From: Nitrospinota bacterium
Lineage (GTDB): Bacteria > Nitrospinota_A > UBA7883 > JACRLM01
DNA: 5,354 bases
Reading direction: 5' to 3'
NCBI GenBank assembly: GCA_015231995.1
Contig: JADGAO010000214.1
Coordinates: 1-5,354, forward strand
In this document: positions 1 to 5,183 of the stretch, in pieces
Layout of the letters: each line of letters starts with the position of its first letter
Numbering within the stretch: the stretch's first letter is position 1
The notes under the pieces: model-generated
The model's input: only the letters and a program-made list of their open reading frames with translations
Database searches by the model: none
What the model was told of the DNA's origin: nothing
Made by a program: the position numbers and the translations under genes

Positions 1-1
1 G

Positions 2-37
2 TTCAGAATGACAAGTAGCGACTCTTGTCATCCTGAG
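2..37. repeat. End of an upstream fold-back repeat, paired with the start of the next copy
   Basis: Positions 2-14 (TTCAGAATGACAA) match the right terminus of the repeat element at 25-114, so a further copy probably ends here, cut by the window edge. Its sequence is also complementary to the left terminus of the next copy: 3-15 pairs with 24-36 with one A/C mismatch, leaving an 8-nt loop at 16-23. The pairing is seen directly; a role as a transcript-end hairpin for the gene to the left is a guess, as no T-run follows. Confidence 0.55.
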
Positions 38-114
38 GGAGTCTTCGACCGAAGGGTCAAAGTAGAATGAATTATTCTTCTGATAGATTCTTCGGCTTCG
101 CCTCAGAATGACAA
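25..114. repeat. 90-bp fold-back (MITE/REP-like) intergenic repeat, copy 1
   Basis: The termini TTGTCATCCTGAGG (25-38) and CCTCAGAATGACAA (101-114) are inverted repeats matching at 13 of 14 positions. Inside, 49-58 pairs with 86-95 over ten positions (two G-U), and 64-68 pairs with 74-78 at the apex, so the whole unit can fold into one long interrupted hairpin. It encodes no protein. The same termini recur at 4231-4348. Sequences of this type (TCATTCTGAGG...GAAGAATC) are, from memory, dispersed intergenic repeats in several bacterial lineages. No target-site duplication is visible, and which transposase, if any, moves it cannot be told from here. Confidence 0.75.
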
Positions 115-126
115 TGGTTGTTTGGG

Positions 127-164
127 TAGGTGCGCCCCACCTAGTCGTCCATACGAAAGGACGG
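127..164 (+). other. Two adjacent small hairpins in the etfB upstream region
   Basis: TAGGTG (127-132) pairs with CACCTA (138-143) around a 5-nt loop. Immediately after, CGTCC (146-150) pairs with GGACG (159-163) around an 8-nt loop. They lie between the repeat element and the AT-rich promoter region. I do not recognise them as a known riboswitch. They may be the remaining edge of a longer repeat unit or lie in an RNA leader if a promoter exists upstream. Confidence 0.35.
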
Positions 165-179
165 ATTTAACTAAAGGTC

Positions 180-208
180 TTTTATCTTTCAAAAAACTGA
201 TTGATAAT
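180..208 (+). promoter_or_regulatory. Candidate promoter P1 upstream of etfB
   Basis: The region 165-216 is clearly AT-rich compared with its surroundings. GATAAT at 203-208 matches the sigma-70 -10 hexamer at five of six positions. No good -35 exists at the usual spacing; the best is TTTATC at 181-186 (three of six, 16-bp spacer). If used, the transcript would carry a leader of about 70 nt that includes the hairpin at 217-235. Weak support only. Confidence 0.25.
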
Positions 209-251
209 GTACCTCTAATCGCCGTTAGGGCGGTTTGAGTTTTCAAAAAAC
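187..251. repeat. 11-nt direct repeat TTTCAAAAAAC, two copies
   Basis: TTTCAAAAAAC occurs exactly at 187-197 and again at 241-251, start to start 54 bp, about five helical turns. Each copy includes an A6 tract. The first lies just upstream of the candidate P1 -10 hexamer, the second inside the spacer of candidate P2. Possible roles are paired regulator sites or phased bent DNA; chance is also possible in AT-rich sequence. Confidence 0.4.
217..235 (+). other. Hairpin in the etfB leader
   Basis: AATCGCC (217-223) pairs with GGCGGTT (229-235), seven pairs including one G-U, with a 5-nt loop GTTAG. It is followed by a broken T-rich stretch (TGAGTTTTC at 236-244). It resembles a weak intrinsic terminator or attenuator, but the T-run is short and interrupted, so I would not call termination here. 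Confidence 0.3.
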
Positions 252-263
252 GTGAAATATCAC
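235..263 (+). promoter_or_regulatory. Candidate promoter P2 with a dyad (possible operator) over the -10
   Basis: TTGAGT (235-240, four of six to TTGACA) and TATCAC (258-263, four of six to TATAAT) are separated by exactly 17 bp, which would start a transcript near 270 with a very short leader before the etfB ribosome site. The -10 lies inside a perfect dyad, CGTGA-AATA-TCACG (251-264). The 5-4-5 geometry is that of FNR-type boxes, though the half-site differs from TTGAT. The regulator cannot be named from sequence. Confidence 0.3.
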
Positions 264-272
264 GGAATGAAA

Positions 273-278
273 AAGGAG
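273..278 (+). promoter_or_regulatory. Ribosome binding site deciding the etfB start
   Basis: AAGGAG sits six bases before the ATG at 285. The alternative in-frame ATG at 300 (residue 6, which would match the usual short ETF beta N-terminus) is 21 bases from this site, so the upstream start is preferred. Confidence 0.75.
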
Positions 279-284
279 TTGTAA

Positions 285-1127
285 ATGGGCGGCTACAGGA
301 TGGTGGCGCTCGTAAAGCAGGTGCCCGACACCAGCACGAAGGCCGGGGTCAACCCGGACGGCACGGTGGACAGGGCGCGCGCCAAGAGGATGCTCAATCC
401 CTTCGACAAGTTCGGCCTCCAAAAGGCGATAGAGGTGAAGAACGCGCATGGCGGCGAGATAATCGCGATCACGATGGGTCCCCCACCGGCTATCGAAATC
501 CTCGTCGAGGCGCTCGAATATGGCGCGGACAGGTGTTACCTGCTCACCGACAGAAGACTTGCCGCCTCCGACACGCTGGCGACGGCGTATGCGCTTCACA
601 AAGCCGTGCAATACGTCGGCCCGGCGGACATCGTGTTCACCGGTTTGCAGACGACAGACGGCGACACGGCGCAGACCGGCCCGCAGATAGCCGAAAGGCT
701 TAATCTGCCGCAGGTGACATACTGCGAACGGCTGGAGATAAAGGATGGCAAGGCCAAAGCCCGCCGTGTGGTCGAAGGCGGCCACCAGTGGCTGGAGGCT
801 CCTCTGCCCATTCTAATCACCGTCGCAAACTCCGCTTCAAAACTGGAGCACAAACGTTTCGCCAACGTTCACAAGGTCAAAGAGCTTCTCCGAAACAAGG
901 AGGAGATGTCCAAGAGGATATTCACCATAGACCTGGATGTGATAGGCGCGGAATCGGGCCGCACGGGGCTTGTCGGCTCGCCGACTGTTGTTGGGAAGAC
1001 GTGGAAACTCGGCGAGATAGGCGGATCGTGCCACATGTTGTCGGGAGATTCGCCGACGCACAACGTCGAACATCTGATGTTAAAGCTTAAAGAAGACAAC
1101 CGTGGAGTCGAGGAGCTAATACAGTGA
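285..1127 (+). CDS. etfB: Electron transfer flavoprotein beta subunit, FixA-like
   Basis: Small subunit of the soluble ETF heterodimer, which takes electrons from flavin dehydrogenases (or NADH in bifurcating types) and delivers them to an ETF:quinone oxidoreductase. The 280-residue protein has the family's typical start (VALVKQVPDT, residues 7-16), the NPFDKFGLQ segment (38-46), and the nucleotide-binding motif GLQTTDGDTAQTGP (120-133), followed by LNLPQVTY (139-146). GLVGSPT lies at 228-234, and the C-terminal arm is present. The DGDTAQ form and GLxGSPT are features I associate with FixA/CarD-type ETFs, in which this site holds a second FAD instead of AMP; human-type ETF beta has DDDCNQTG there. 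That assignment is inference. First gene of the operon: it has a strong ribosome site, and its TGA stop overlaps the GTG start of etfA by four bases, suggesting translational coupling and equal subunit supply. Confidence 0.95.
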   Translation: MGGYRMVALVKQVPDTSTKAGVNPDGTVDRARAKRMLNPFDKFGLQKAIEVKNAHGGEIIAITMGPPPAIEILVEALEYGADRCYLLTDRRLAASDTLATAYALHKAVQYVGPADIVFTGLQTTDGDTAQTGPQIAERLNLPQVTYCERLEIKDGKAKARRVVEGGHQWLEAPLPILITVANSASKLEHKRFANVHKVKELLRNKEEMSKRIFTIDLDVIGAESGRTGLVGSPTVVGKTWKLGEIGGSCHMLSGDSPTHNVEHLMLKLKEDNRGVEELIQ

Positions 1128-2194
1128 GCGACAAACCCGGAGTCCTTGTCATAGTGGATCAACTGCAAGGAGACCTGCGCCCCATCGCGCTGGAGCTATT
1201 GGGCGCGGCCAGGGATCTTGCCGGAAAGCTTGGCGTGGGAGTGCAGGCGCTGGTGATGGGGCATAAGCTCGGCGACATGCCGCAGAGGCTTGTATGGAAC
1301 GGCGCGGACGAGGTTATCGTCGTGGATCAGCCGGAGCTTGCGGAGTACACGACGCTCACATACCGCAAGGCTTCCATATCGGTGATAGACTCTATGCCCA
1401 AACCGCCTCATATCGTGCTTTGCGGGGCGACCACGATAGGGCGCGACCTGGCCCCGCGTATCGCCGCCCATTACGAAACCGGGTTGACCGCCGACTGCAC
1501 TGAGCTGGACATAGGCGAATACGAGCATAAGGGCAAGGCCGACCCCACCAAAGTCGGCACATACCAGAACTGTCTTTACGCCATCCGCCCCAGCTTTGGC
1601 GAAAGCCTCAAGGCGCGCATTATTGGCCCGTGGAAAAACCCGCAGATGGCCACCGCCCGCGCCGGCGTGATGATCCCCTGCGGCGAGGACACAACGAGAA
1701 CCGGCAAGATAACGCCGTTTACAGTGAAGTTCGACAAGGAAGATTTCATCACGAAGGTCATCGAGACCGTGCGGGATATGTCCTCCACCGTTGACCTCAC
1801 AAAAGCCAAAGTGATAGTAAGCGGCGGGTTCGGGCTTGGGGGGCCGGACGGGTTTGAGGTTGTGCGAGACCTTGCGTCGGTGTTCAAAAACTCCGCCGTG
1901 GGCGCGTCGCGCAAGACCGTGGATTCGGGCTGGATACCTTACGCCCATCAGGTGGGGCAAACGGGTAAGACCGTGCGTCCGTTGATATACATCGCGCTCG
2001 GCATCTCCGGCGCGATACAGCACAGGGTGGGCATGAGCCAGAGCGGCACGATAATCGCCGTCAACAAAGACGAGAAGGCGCCGATATTCCAGTTCGCTCA
2101 TTACGGGATAGTCGGCGACCTGTACGAGGTCGCGCCGATACTTAAAGAACAGTTCAGGAAGTCTTTCGCAGAAGCTTCCGTGGGGGCTAAATAG
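1124..2194 (+). CDS. etfA: Electron transfer flavoprotein alpha subunit, FixB-like
   Basis: Large ETF subunit carrying the FAD that shuttles electrons to the quinone oxidoreductase. At 356 residues it is slightly longer than the usual 310-340. The N-terminal domain (about 1-215) has the family motif GRDLAPRIAAHYETGLTADC (106-125). The C-terminal FAD domain begins with VIVSGGFGLGG (230-240) and continues with GASRKTVDSGW (260-270), HQVGQTGKTV (275-284) and the classical ETF-alpha signature. In that signature Y289, G293, G296, Q299, H300, G303, A312 and N314 all fit the PROSITE-type pattern as I recall it. NKDEKAPIF (314-322) and a GD at 331-332 complete the fold. The start is GTG inside the GTGA overlap with the etfB stop, with GAGGAG (1110-1115) eight bases upstream. 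No residues appear to be missing. The gene sits directly downstream of its partner, as in nearly all etf operons. Confidence 0.96.
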   Translation: MSDKPGVLVIVDQLQGDLRPIALELLGAARDLAGKLGVGVQALVMGHKLGDMPQRLVWNGADEVIVVDQPELAEYTTLTYRKASISVIDSMPKPPHIVLCGATTIGRDLAPRIAAHYETGLTADCTELDIGEYEHKGKADPTKVGTYQNCLYAIRPSFGESLKARIIGPWKNPQMATARAGVMIPCGEDTTRTGKITPFTVKFDKEDFITKVIETVRDMSSTVDLTKAKVIVSGGFGLGGPDGFEVVRDLASVFKNSAVGASRKTVDSGWIPYAHQVGQTGKTVRPLIYIALGISGAIQHRVGMSQSGTIIAVNKDEKAPIFQFAHYGIVGDLYEVAPILKEQFRKSFAEASVGAK

Positions 2195-2233
2195 TCCATT
2201 GCCTGAGGTTAAAAGGAAGGTGAGGGATAACGA

Positions 2234-2455
2234 ATGAGCGTGATGGTTTTCGAGCTTTACGATGCGCTTAAAGACGCCGGAGCATCCGAGGAAAAGGCGC
2301 AGGCCGCCGCCAAAGCGATAGCGGATTATCACACGAGGTTCGACCATATTGACTCCAAGCTCGCCATCCTTGAAGCGAAAATCACGATATTGCAATGTGT
2401 GATGGGGTTGGCTCTGGCCGGAGTGATCTCGCTGGTGGTAAAGGCGTTCGTTTGA
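2234..2455 (+). CDS. Small coiled-coil protein with C-terminal membrane helix (DUF1640-like)
   Basis: A 73-residue protein of unknown function. Residues 6-31 resemble the start of DUF1640/CCDC90-type proteins (LKDAGASEEKAQAAAKAI). A clean heptad pattern follows, with hydrophobic residues at I29, Y32, F36, I39, L43, L46, I50 and L53 (alternating 3 and 4 spacing), predicting a coiled coil. Residues 52-69 are uncharged and hydrophobic (with Q54 near the border), consistent with one membrane helix ending in V-K-A-F-V. The topology would leave the coiled coil in the cytoplasm. A strong ribosome site (GGAAGGTGAGGG, 2215-2226) sits seven bases before the ATG. It lies 39 bases after etfA and 26 before the oxidoreductase gene, so it is very likely co-transcribed. 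A role as a membrane anchor or assembly factor for the ETF complex is inferred from position only. The family assignment is from memory of the sequence pattern and is moderate. Confidence 0.8.
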   Translation: MSVMVFELYDALKDAGASEEKAQAAAKAIADYHTRFDHIDSKLAILEAKITILQCVMGLALAGVISLVVKAFV

Positions 2456-2481
2456 TTCGGCAGGGAACTGGAGAGGTATAG

Positions 2482-4188
2482 ATGTCAGATAAAATCGAAT
2501 ACGACGTTCTTCTGGTGGGCGCAAGCCCGTCGAACCTTTCGCTGGCGCTCCGGCTGGTGGAGTTGGCGGACGCCCCGTTACGAATCGCTATTTTGGAGAA
2601 GGGCAAATCCGTCGGCGCGCACCTGCTCTCCGGCGCGGTCTCCAACCCTCGTGTGATAAAAAAGCTTTTCCCCGACTGGGACAAAGGCGAGTTCCCGCTT
2701 GGCGGGATATGCAAGAACAGCTATCTGTCCGTCCTGGGGGCCAAGAGGTGGGAGAACGTTCCCTCCATGCTCACCCCTCCGTATTTCAAAAAAGAAGGTT
2801 ACGCCATAATCAGCATCGCCGACATGGCCGTATATATGGCCGACAAGCTGACCGAACGGGCGAAAGCCAAAGAGGGCGTGGCGTTGGACATCTATCCGGG
2901 TTTCCCGGCTCGTTCGATAATTTTCGAAGGCGATCGCGTTGTGGGCGTGAAAGTGGACGACACGGGCGATCCGTCGGCGGATAACTGTTACGCCAAAGTG
3001 ACTGTGTTCGGCGACAAAGGCTTCGTCTCGCGCGACCTGATAACCAAATTCAACCTTCGCAAAAACGGGCAGACATACGCCGTCGGCGTGAAGGAAATCT
3101 GGGAGACGTCCAAAAGTTACGAAGGGGAAGTCTGGCACACTACCGGCTATCCGCTTCCCCCCGGCCAGCTTGGCGGCGGGTTCGTTTATGGGTTAAAGAA
3201 CAACCAGCTCATAATCGGCATGGTGATGGCGCTGGATTTCCCCGATCCCAACATACGCCCGCCGCAGGTGTTGCAGGATTTCAAGAAACACCCGCAGATG
3301 CAGGAGATGCTCAAAGGCGGCAAACTGCTCAAATACGGCGCGTCCATTTTGCCGGAAGGTGGGTATTATTCCCTGCCGGAAAAGTTTGCGGTGGACGGGG
3401 CCATGCTGGTTGGCGACGCGCTTGGGACGCTGGACGTAAAACGGTTCTCCGGCGTGGACAAGGCGATGGAGAGCGGTTACGTTGCGGCGGAAACTATTTT
3501 GGCCGCGTTGAAAAAGGGCGACACATCCGCAGGCGCTCTGGCCTCGTTCCAGAAAAACCTGATGGACGGATGGGTTGGAAAAGAGCTTTACGACGCCCGC
3601 TATTTCCGCAGGGCGTTCCACGACTACCCGGACCTGCTTGGTTCCTTCATGCCCGCGATGACGAGCGGAGTGGATGGCGGAAGCGGAGTGATCGGATCTG
3701 CCATCAAGGCCGGGTTGTACAACCCGATCGGGTCGTTAAAACTTCTTGGCGCAAGGTCGCTGATCGAAAGCCCGTCCGGGGACGAGCCTGTGGCGTATCC
3801 GCAGGATAAAAGCTACATCAAGGCCGGCCATAAGGCCCCAAAAACCGTCGCCACCGGATTCAAGGAAGGCACGGTCTATTCCACTGCGGATGTCGTCTTC
3901 TACGCGCATACGCATTACGAAGAAGACAGCCATCACATAGACGAATTCAACGCGAGCACCTGCCTTGCGTGCATCAAGGAATACGACGCCGTCGGGCAGG
4001 ACACCCCCTGCGTGGGCGACTGCACGGCGGAGGTTCACCAGACACTCACGAAAGACGGGCGGCGCTATCATGCGATGGCGCTGGATAACTGCGTGCAATG
4101 CACGACATGTGAGATAGTGTGTCCGTACGTAAATCTGCGAGTCAACGCCGCGCCATATGGCTACGGCCCCGATTTTTCGGGCATGTGA
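2482..4188 (+). CDS. ETF:quinone oxidoreductase, FixC-FixX type fusion with eight-cysteine ferredoxin tail
   Basis: A membrane-associated flavoprotein that would oxidise reduced ETF and reduce quinone. The 568 residues align in outline with single-chain ETF-QO. They show an N-terminal Rossmann segment (DVLLVGASPSNLS, 8-20), the ribose-binding E39, HLLSGAVSNPRVIKKLFPDW (47-66), QTYAVGVKEIW (197-207), VGDALG (310-315) with the conserved AMESG at 328-332, and VGKELYDAR (365-373). The C-terminal FixX-like domain has C494, C497, C510, C514, C537, C540, C543 and C547 and ends GYGPDFSGM like ETF-QO. Four cysteines suffice for the single cluster of ordinary ETF-QO; eight could hold two [4Fe-4S] clusters. 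Oddities: the GxGxxG motif reads G13-A-S15-P-S-N18, and the usual F-[AG]-E-G-x-x-G motif is broken around 176-186. GAGAGG (2471-2476) precedes the ATG by five bases. It is the last gene of the etf operon. Dead or altered flavin binding is possible, but the rest of the protein is well conserved. Confidence 0.92.
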   Translation: MSDKIEYDVLLVGASPSNLSLALRLVELADAPLRIAILEKGKSVGAHLLSGAVSNPRVIKKLFPDWDKGEFPLGGICKNSYLSVLGAKRWENVPSMLTPPYFKKEGYAIISIADMAVYMADKLTERAKAKEGVALDIYPGFPARSIIFEGDRVVGVKVDDTGDPSADNCYAKVTVFGDKGFVSRDLITKFNLRKNGQTYAVGVKEIWETSKSYEGEVWHTTGYPLPPGQLGGGFVYGLKNNQLIIGMVMALDFPDPNIRPPQVLQDFKKHPQMQEMLKGGKLLKYGASILPEGGYYSLPEKFAVDGAMLVGDALGTLDVKRFSGVDKAMESGYVAAETILAALKKGDTSAGALASFQKNLMDGWVGKELYDARYFRRAFHDYPDLLGSFMPAMTSGVDGGSGVIGSAIKAGLYNPIGSLKLLGARSLIESPSGDEPVAYPQDKSYIKAGHKAPKTVATGFKEGTVYSTADVVFYAHTHYEEDSHHIDEFNASTCLACIKEYDAVGQDTPCVGDCTAEVHQTLTKDGRRYHAMALDNCVQCTTCEIVCPYVNLRVNAAPYGYGPDFSGM

Positions 4189-4199
4189 CGGGAGCATTC

Positions 4200-4228
4200 T
4201 TGCCTTTCCATCTGGTAACGGACGTAAT
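4200..4228 (+). promoter_or_regulatory. Candidate promoter for the DUF72-tatC unit
   Basis: TTGCCT (4200-4205, four of six to TTGACA) and CGTAAT (4223-4228, four of six to TATAAT) are separated by 17 bp. A transcript would begin near 4235, inside the fold-back repeat, giving a leader of about 135 nt made almost wholly of that hairpin. Weak matches, so tentative. Confidence 0.25.
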
Positions 4229-4230
4229 TG

Positions 4231-4348
4231 TGTCGTCCTGAGCAAGCAAAGCGCCGCGAAGGACCTTCCTGCGCTCTTTCATCATTGAAACGGAGGAATA
4301 AGAAGGCTCTTCTGTTTGCGGCGGGGACGCAACTCCTTCAGAACGACA
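4231..4348. repeat. 118-bp fold-back (MITE/REP-like) intergenic repeat, copy 2
   Basis: The left end TGTCGTCCTGAG (4231-4242) and right end CTTCAGAACGACA (4336-4348) are inverted repeats with one C/A mismatch and one G-U pair. The mismatch falls at the same position as in the copy at 25-114. Internally CGCCGC (4252-4257) pairs with GCGGCG (4318-4323), and 4258-4268 pairs with 4302-4312 with one mismatch; TTTCA/TGAAA (4277-4281/4286-4290) forms the apex. It fills most of the gap between the oxidoreductase gene and the DUF72 gene. A TTTTT run at 4358-4362 follows nine bases later, so it might double as a weak terminator. No protein is encoded. Confidence 0.7.
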
Positions 4349-4370
4349 ACTGGAGCATTTTTAGAGACGC

Positions 4371-5183
4371 ATGGAAATAGACAAAAGCAAGATACGCATC
4401 GGAACATCCGGTTTCTCATACGAAGACTGGATTGGCCCCGTATATCCACAGGGGACGAAGAAAGAGGAGATGCTCGCTTACTACTCCGGCGAGTTGGGAT
4501 TCAACATCGTGGAGCTTAACTTCACCTACTACAAACAGCCGACATCCATCGGGATGGAGCGTATGCTCAACAACGTCCCGGAGGGTTTTACGTTTGCGGT
4601 CAAAGCGCACGAGTCCATGACCCACAAAATACGCGGCGGGGACAGTTCGTTCATCCGCGACGAGGGGGCATTCGAGACTTTTTTGAACGGGGTCGCCCCG
4701 CTTGCGGAACGCGGCAGGCTAAAATGCGTGCTGGCCCAGTTCCCGATGAAGTTCCAACGCAACCGGGACACGATGGATCATATAAAATGGTTCGCAGACC
4801 AGCTTAAAACCGTGCGGCTGGTTATGGAATTCCGCAACCAAAGCTGGGTTTCGCAATCCACTTTCGACCTGCTCAAGGAACTCGGGGTGGGCTATTGCGT
4901 GGTGGACGAGCCGGACTTGCCGGACCTCGTCCCGTTCACCCCCGTGTTCACGGCCAACCCGGCCTATTTCCGGTTCCACGGGCGCAATCTGCGATGGTTC
5001 AACGACAGCGCGGCCCAGCGGTATAATTACCTTTATAACGACTCGGAGCTTCGAAGCGTGCTGGAGCCTATTACCCGCGTCAGCGCCGTGGCGGAAGAGA
5101 CGCTGGTGTTTTTCAACAACCATTTTCAGGGTTCCGCCGTTAAGAACGCGAAAATGCTCAAGGGGCTTGTCGGCCTGCCGTGA
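4371..5183 (+). CDS. DUF72 family (YecE-like) TIM-barrel protein
   Basis: A complete 270-residue member of the DUF72 family; biochemical function is not established for the family. Characteristic segments occur in order: RIGTSGFSYEDWIGPVYP (9-26), NIVELNFTYYKQPT (45-58), FAVKAHESMTH (75-85), LAQFPMKF (121-128), VMEFRNQSW (151-159), VVDEPDLP (177-184), YFRFHGRN (199-206), YNYLYNDSEL (218-227) and VFFNNHFQGSAVKNA (246-260). No signal peptide or membrane segment is seen, so it is probably cytoplasmic. The start is fixed by an in-frame TAG at 4362-4364 just upstream and by the family N-terminus close behind. The ribosome site is poor: GGAG (4352-4355) is 15 bases away and AGAGA (4363-4367) only three, so expression may be low. 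Its stop overlaps the tatC start by four bases, so it shares a transcript with tatC. A link to the ETF operon is not evident. Confidence 0.92.
   Translation: MEIDKSKIRIGTSGFSYEDWIGPVYPQGTKKEEMLAYYSGELGFNIVELNFTYYKQPTSIGMERMLNNVPEGFTFAVKAHESMTHKIRGGDSSFIRDEGAFETFLNGVAPLAERGRLKCVLAQFPMKFQRNRDTMDHIKWFADQLKTVRLVMEFRNQSWVSQSTFDLLKELGVGYCVVDEPDLPDLVPFTPVFTANPAYFRFHGRNLRWFNDSAAQRYNYLYNDSELRSVLEPITRVSAVAEETLVFFNNHFQGSAVKNAKMLKGLVGLP

Noticed and set aside
1..114. CRISPR array
   Set aside because: Repeats are inverted, not direct, with no regular spacers; the structure is a fold-back element.
15..120. Target-site duplication flanking the first repeat element
   Set aside because: The bases just outside 25 and 114 share no direct repeat; the same is true for 4231 and 4348.
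243..785. Minus-strand open frame of 180 codons over the etfB start
   Set aside because: Antisense shadow of etfB with no recognisable domain and its 3' end in the promoter region.
300..1127. Shorter etfB from the ATG at 300
   Set aside because: It would fit the short family N-terminus, but the strong AAGGAG site is spaced correctly only for the ATG at 285.
1196..2524. Long open frame of 442 codons on the minus strand opposite etfA
   Set aside because: It lies wholly opposite the clearly conserved etfA gene, the small gene and the start of the oxidoreductase gene; its product is rich in Arg, His and Gly as expected from the reverse complement of GC-biased codons and shows no known motif.
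4292..4302. GGAGGAATAAG inside the second repeat as a ribosome site for a small gene
   Set aside because: No ATG, GTG or TTG at a usable distance downstream, and the sequence is part of the folded repeat.
4189..4370. Intrinsic terminator after the oxidoreductase gene
   Set aside because: The only strong hairpin is the repeat itself, and its T-run is nine bases beyond the stem, too far for a standard terminator.
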